Source: Limnomonas spitsbergensis | Lineage: Eukaryota > Chlorophyta > Chlorophyceae > Chlamydomonadales | Direction of reading: 5' to 3' | Length of the DNA stretch: 64,000 nucleotides | Assembly (NCBI GenBank): GCA_037349105.1 | Contig: JAYJMM010000039.1 | Coordinates: 5,920,501 to 5,984,500, forward strand | In this document: in pieces, positions 61,401 to 64,000 of the stretch | How the letters are laid out: each line of letters opens with the position of its first letter | Position numbering within the stretch: position 1 is the first letter of the stretch | Position numbers and translations under genes: made by a program | Notes under the pieces: model-generated | What the model was told of the DNA's origin: nothing | The model's database searches: none | Seen by the model: only the letters and a program-made list of their open reading frames with translations

Positions 61401-64000
61401 GCTAAATCCTTGAAACTCTAAGGTCAGGGTTACATCCTTAAAACCCTAGGGTCAGGGTTAACTCCTTGAAACCCTTGGGTCAGGGTTAAATCCTTGAAAC
61501 CCTAGGGTCAGGGTTGAATCCTTGAAACCCTATGGTCAGGGTTAACTCCTTGAAACCCTAGGGTCAGGGTTAAATCCTTGAAACCCTTGGGTCAGGGTTA
61601 AATTCTTGAAACCCTAGGGTCAGGTTTTAAATCCTTGAAACCCTAAGGTCAGGGTTAACTTCTTGAAACCCTAGGCTCAGGGTTAACTCCTTGAAACCCT
61701 AGGGTCAGGGTTAAATTCTTGAAACCCTAGGGTCAGGGTTAAATCCTTGAAACCCTAGGGTCATGGTTAAATCCTTGAAACCCTAGGGTCGGGGTTAACT
61801 CATTGAAACCCTAGGGTCAGGGTTCAATCCTTGAAACCCTAAGGTCAGGGCTAAATCCTTGAAACCCTAGGGTCGGAGTTCAATTCTTGAAACCCTAAGG
61901 TCAGGTTTAAATCCTTGAAACCCTAGGGTCATGGTTTAGTCCTTGAAACCCTAGGGTCAGGGTTAACTCCTTGAAACCCTAGGGTCAGGGTTAAATCTTT
62001 GAAACCCTAGGGTCAGGGTTAAATTCTTGAAACCCTAAGGTCAGGGTTAAATCCTTGAAACCCTAGGGTCAGGGTTAAATCCTTGAAACCCTAAGGTCAG
62101 GGTTAAATCCTTGAAACCCTAGGGTCATGGTTAAGTCCTTGAAACCCTAGGGTCAGGTTAAATCCTTGAAACCCTAGGGTCAGGGTTAAATCCTTGAAAC
62201 CCTAGGGTCAGGGTTAAATCCTTGAAACCCTAGGGTCAGGGCTAAATCCTTGAAACCCTAGGGTCAGGGCTAAATCCTTGAAACCCTAGGGTCATGGTTA
62301 AATCATTGAAACCCTAGGGTCAGGGTTAAATCCTTGAACCATAGGGTCAGGGTTTAAATATTTGATACCTTAGAAACCCTGAAACAAACCCTGTTGCAGT
62401 ACCCGTGCGTCCAATCCGTTGCAGGTTTAAAATGCTTGAACCCCCTGATACCCCTAATCCTGAAACAATCCCTGGCGCAGGTCTCGTGCGAAAAATCCAT
62501 CAGCCTGCTGCGGACGCGCCTTCGGCTCAGGTTCAACAGCCACCGTCTGCCCCCCTTCGTGTTCCTCAACATGCACCGTCTTGCCGACCAGGCCGACCCG
62601 GCATCAGAGGGCCTCAAGGACTGCGTGCTGCACGAGCGCGCAAAGTGTGAGGCCGAGTGTCCTGTGAGATTCAAGGGCCGGGTTTCCTCAGACAGCCTGG
62701 ATTCTCGAGCCGAGACCGAAACAGACGCGGCGGCGCTAAAAGACGGGCTGACGTCCCTGTCCCACGCCAAGCTCCTGCGCGGCCTTGTCCAGCGGAAAGC
62801 GGGCGAGCTGCGGGATCCCGACGTGCTCTCCGAGTGCTTGACGCTGTCTAGCTTATACTCTGATTTAGTTCACCCGAGTCACCTCGGGGAGCTGCTGCTG
62901 GCGGACGTGCTAGTGAACTACCTGGCTGCTTCCGAGGCGCATTGGCTCTCGCACCCGAGACCGGTGCGGTCAGGCGGCCTGGCCACCGACACATACTTGG
63001 ATGCCCAAGGCCATGAGACACATAAGAGCGTTACCATGGTGCCGATCATGAGATGCTTTGGCACGACGGGTCGTCCCGCCGCCGTCGAGGCGCCAGGGAT
63101 GCCGCCGTCGCCGGAGGAGATGCGGGTGGTCCAGTCTGAGGGCTGGGCGCTGGTGGAGTGGGAGAACGGGAAGCACAGGCCAGGGTGGGTGGCAAAGCTG
63201 CCGGGCTCGACGTTGCGGCTCGCGGTGGACATGGACTTTGGGGCGGCGCTGGTGGTGGGGCACGGGATGGCCATTCTGGTGGAGCTCACGTTCCTGCGGT
63301 CCTACAAGCACATGGGTCAGGCGAACGTGACGTGCGTGTCGGGTTGCTCGTGCAAGGGCTTTGTCTATGACGGCGACGGCCGGGAGAACCACTACTCCTC
63401 GCCGTACTCCGTTGACTTCAGGGTTCGGGTCTTGACCGGACCCGAGGGAGCTGTGAGCAAGAGATGCGTTGTCCAGGTGAGCTGCAAGGGTCAGAAAGAA
63501 AGAAAGAAAGAAAGTACGCCGCGCAGGTGCGTGAGGGTGAAGAAAACAGTGCGGCATGGGCTTGGGCCGGGTCGGCAGAGGTCAGTTTGATCTTGGGAGG
63601 TCTCGTTACGGTTGCAAACGAATGTTTTTACGGTGTCGGATTCGATACCATAGTGCTTGTTTCTGGTTCTTTAGTCAGGCCTTTGTAGGCAGAGGGTATG
63701 CAGAGTCTAGTCAGGCCAAAAGACCAAGCCCCCAAACACCGTTGGGGTGTCTATACAAAATAAACGGGTAACTGTTTTACAGCCTGGTAACAGGTTGTCT
63801 AAGGTCACACCCGTGTCTCTAGTGGCTGCCATGGCAGCACAGTCCGGCTGAACCTGTGCCGTATCGTTGCACTTTGGTAGTACAATCCGGCTTAACCGGC
63901 TATTGCGCCGTATCATGCCGTATCGTGCTACCATGGTGGCTGCATGTGCAGGTGTTAGTGATGAAGGCGACAAGCTCTGGGGAGCACAAGGTCAAGGTGA
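58479..64000 (+). CDS. Secreted SGNH/GDSL-hydrolase-like protein (copy 2), runs off window
   Basis: Exons 58479-58806, 60072-60355, 62481-63476 and 63952 onward (incomplete), intron phases 1, 0, 0. The first residues form a signal peptide (LLARCLLLLWIQISGPLLAS). Block I is VAFGDSITKD, block II LVNLGVPAS, block V SDLVHPSHLGELL. Block III is again LEHLPYLEP and not GxND. Exon 3 carries the C-terminal domain (ANVTCVSGCSCKG), and the last exon begins VLVMKATSSGEHKVKV, matching VLVLEESKSEDHKVKV of copy 1. In copy 1 exons 2-3 are divided elsewhere: copy 2 has an intron after PYLEPVE that copy 1 lacks, and copy 1 has one after LSYTK that copy 2 lacks. The two genes diverge strongly, so the duplication is old. 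They face away from each other across about 48 kb. Confidence 0.78.
59010..59200 (+). repeat. Dispersed repeat in intron 1, inverted copy at 21655-21835
   Basis: GACGCGCAACAGCCTGCCGG...GGGGCGAATTTCGACACGGG...GAGGCTGGGGGCCTCCCGAC. It ends near CCGGGCCCTGCTCAGTTTAG, which also resembles 29085-29125. Confidence 0.6.
59400..59582. mobile_element. 183-bp TA-flanked MITE
   Basis: CCGTAGTCACTGACGTGTTA...AACGTCCGAGACTACGG flanked by TA (59398-59399 and 59583-59584). The interior matches the satellite-borne MITEs (19179, 20454) in reverse orientation. Lies in intron 1 of the second SGNH-like gene. Confidence 0.9.
59828..60105 (+). repeat. Tandem copies of the exon 2 acceptor and exon start
   Basis: Four decayed copies (near 59831, 59891, 59946 and 60008) of CAGGTGGCTGCTACCAGCGn + GACGAGGTGCACATG precede the functional acceptor at 60070-60071. 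Spacing is about 55-65 bp. Only the last reads through into exon 2 of the SGNH-like gene. Confidence 0.8.
60775..62360 (+). repeat. 28-bp telomere-like intronic array, about 56 copies
   Basis: Unit CTTGAAACCCTAGGGTCAGG + GTTAAATC with scattered substitutions (AAGGTC, CATGG, AACTCC). It contains AAACCCTA of plant-type telomeres and the palindrome ACCCTAGGGT. It fills intron 2 of the second SGNH-like gene. On each side lie copies of the exon 3 start (GTCTCGTGCGTCCAATCCGT near 60750 and CCCGTGCGTCCAATCCGTTG near 62402, against GTCTCGTGCGAAAAATCC at the true acceptor 62481). Confidence 0.93.
63830..63935. mobile_element. 106-bp hAT MITE next to a splice acceptor
   Basis: Inverted ends CATGGCAGCAC...GTGCTACCATG, flanked by GTGGCTGC at 63822-63829 and 63936-63943. 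The right end (CGTATCGTGCTACCATG) is that of the 1141-bp hAT element at 37903-39043. The acceptor AG of the last exon is at 63950-63951, only 16 bases from the element. Confidence 0.92.

Noticed and set aside
60775..62360. Chromosome end (telomere)
   Set aside because: The array is internal, has a 28-bp mixed unit with substitutions, and coding exons in matching phase lie on both sides.

Overview
The window is nuclear DNA of a eukaryote, most likely a green alga, and my best guess is a prasinophyte-like flagellate. Three things point that way: spliceosomal introns with GTGAGT/GTGCGT/GTGGGT donors; a thioredoxin whose C-terminus reads like the plant thioredoxin-like 3-3 family; and minisatellites built on the plant-type telomere unit (TTTAGGG/CCCTAAA). 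The species cannot be proven from the sequence. Only a few percent of the window is host exon. The rest is tandem repeats, dispersed repeats and transposons, so most long open frames here are open minisatellites, not genes.

Layout. 1-4.9 kb: repeats plus the terminal exon of an unrecognised gene, with duplicated splice-acceptor/exon modules. 4.9-10.8 kb (minus): a four-exon secreted SGNH/GDSL-hydrolase-like gene whose large introns hold minisatellites and a LINE fragment. 11-12 kb: a KDZ-transposase-like fragment broken by a MITE. 12.8-14.6 kb: an unrecognised minus-strand gene with MQDAT-type peptide repeats. 14.7-21.6 kb: six head-to-tail copies of a 1.09-kb satellite, two carrying a TA-flanked MITE. 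21.6-30.9 kb: transposon debris (an 824-bp hAT-type element, a LINE ORF1, an NPP-motif methyltransferase-like fragment) and tandem repeats.

30.99-49.95 kb holds the most interesting feature, a roughly 19-kb Ty3-like retroelement. It encodes capsid/zinc knuckles, aspartic protease, reverse transcriptase, a C5-cytosine DNA methyltransferase domain, a DDE integrase and a PHD finger. Its terminal repeats are arranged A1-internal-B1-A2-B2, a split-direct-repeat layout, and not as a plain LTR pair. A 23-bp stretch just after A1 is perfectly complementary to sequence inside A1, which suggests self-primed reverse transcription. The copy is dead: it has eight in-frame stops, several frameshifts, a deletion joining RNase H to the methyltransferase, and a nested hAT transposon with an 8-bp target duplication.

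52.8-58.2 kb (minus): a complete five-exon thioredoxin-like gene with WCVKC active site. 58.5-64.0 kb (plus): a second SGNH-hydrolase-like gene, paralogous to the first with the same phase-1 first intron. It runs off the window end. Its introns hold a TA-MITE, tandem copies of an exon start, about 56 copies of a 28-bp telomere-like repeat, and a hAT MITE next to the last acceptor.

Splice models rest on matching the two paralogues, on reading-frame phase and on canonical GT/AG sites. No transcript data were available.
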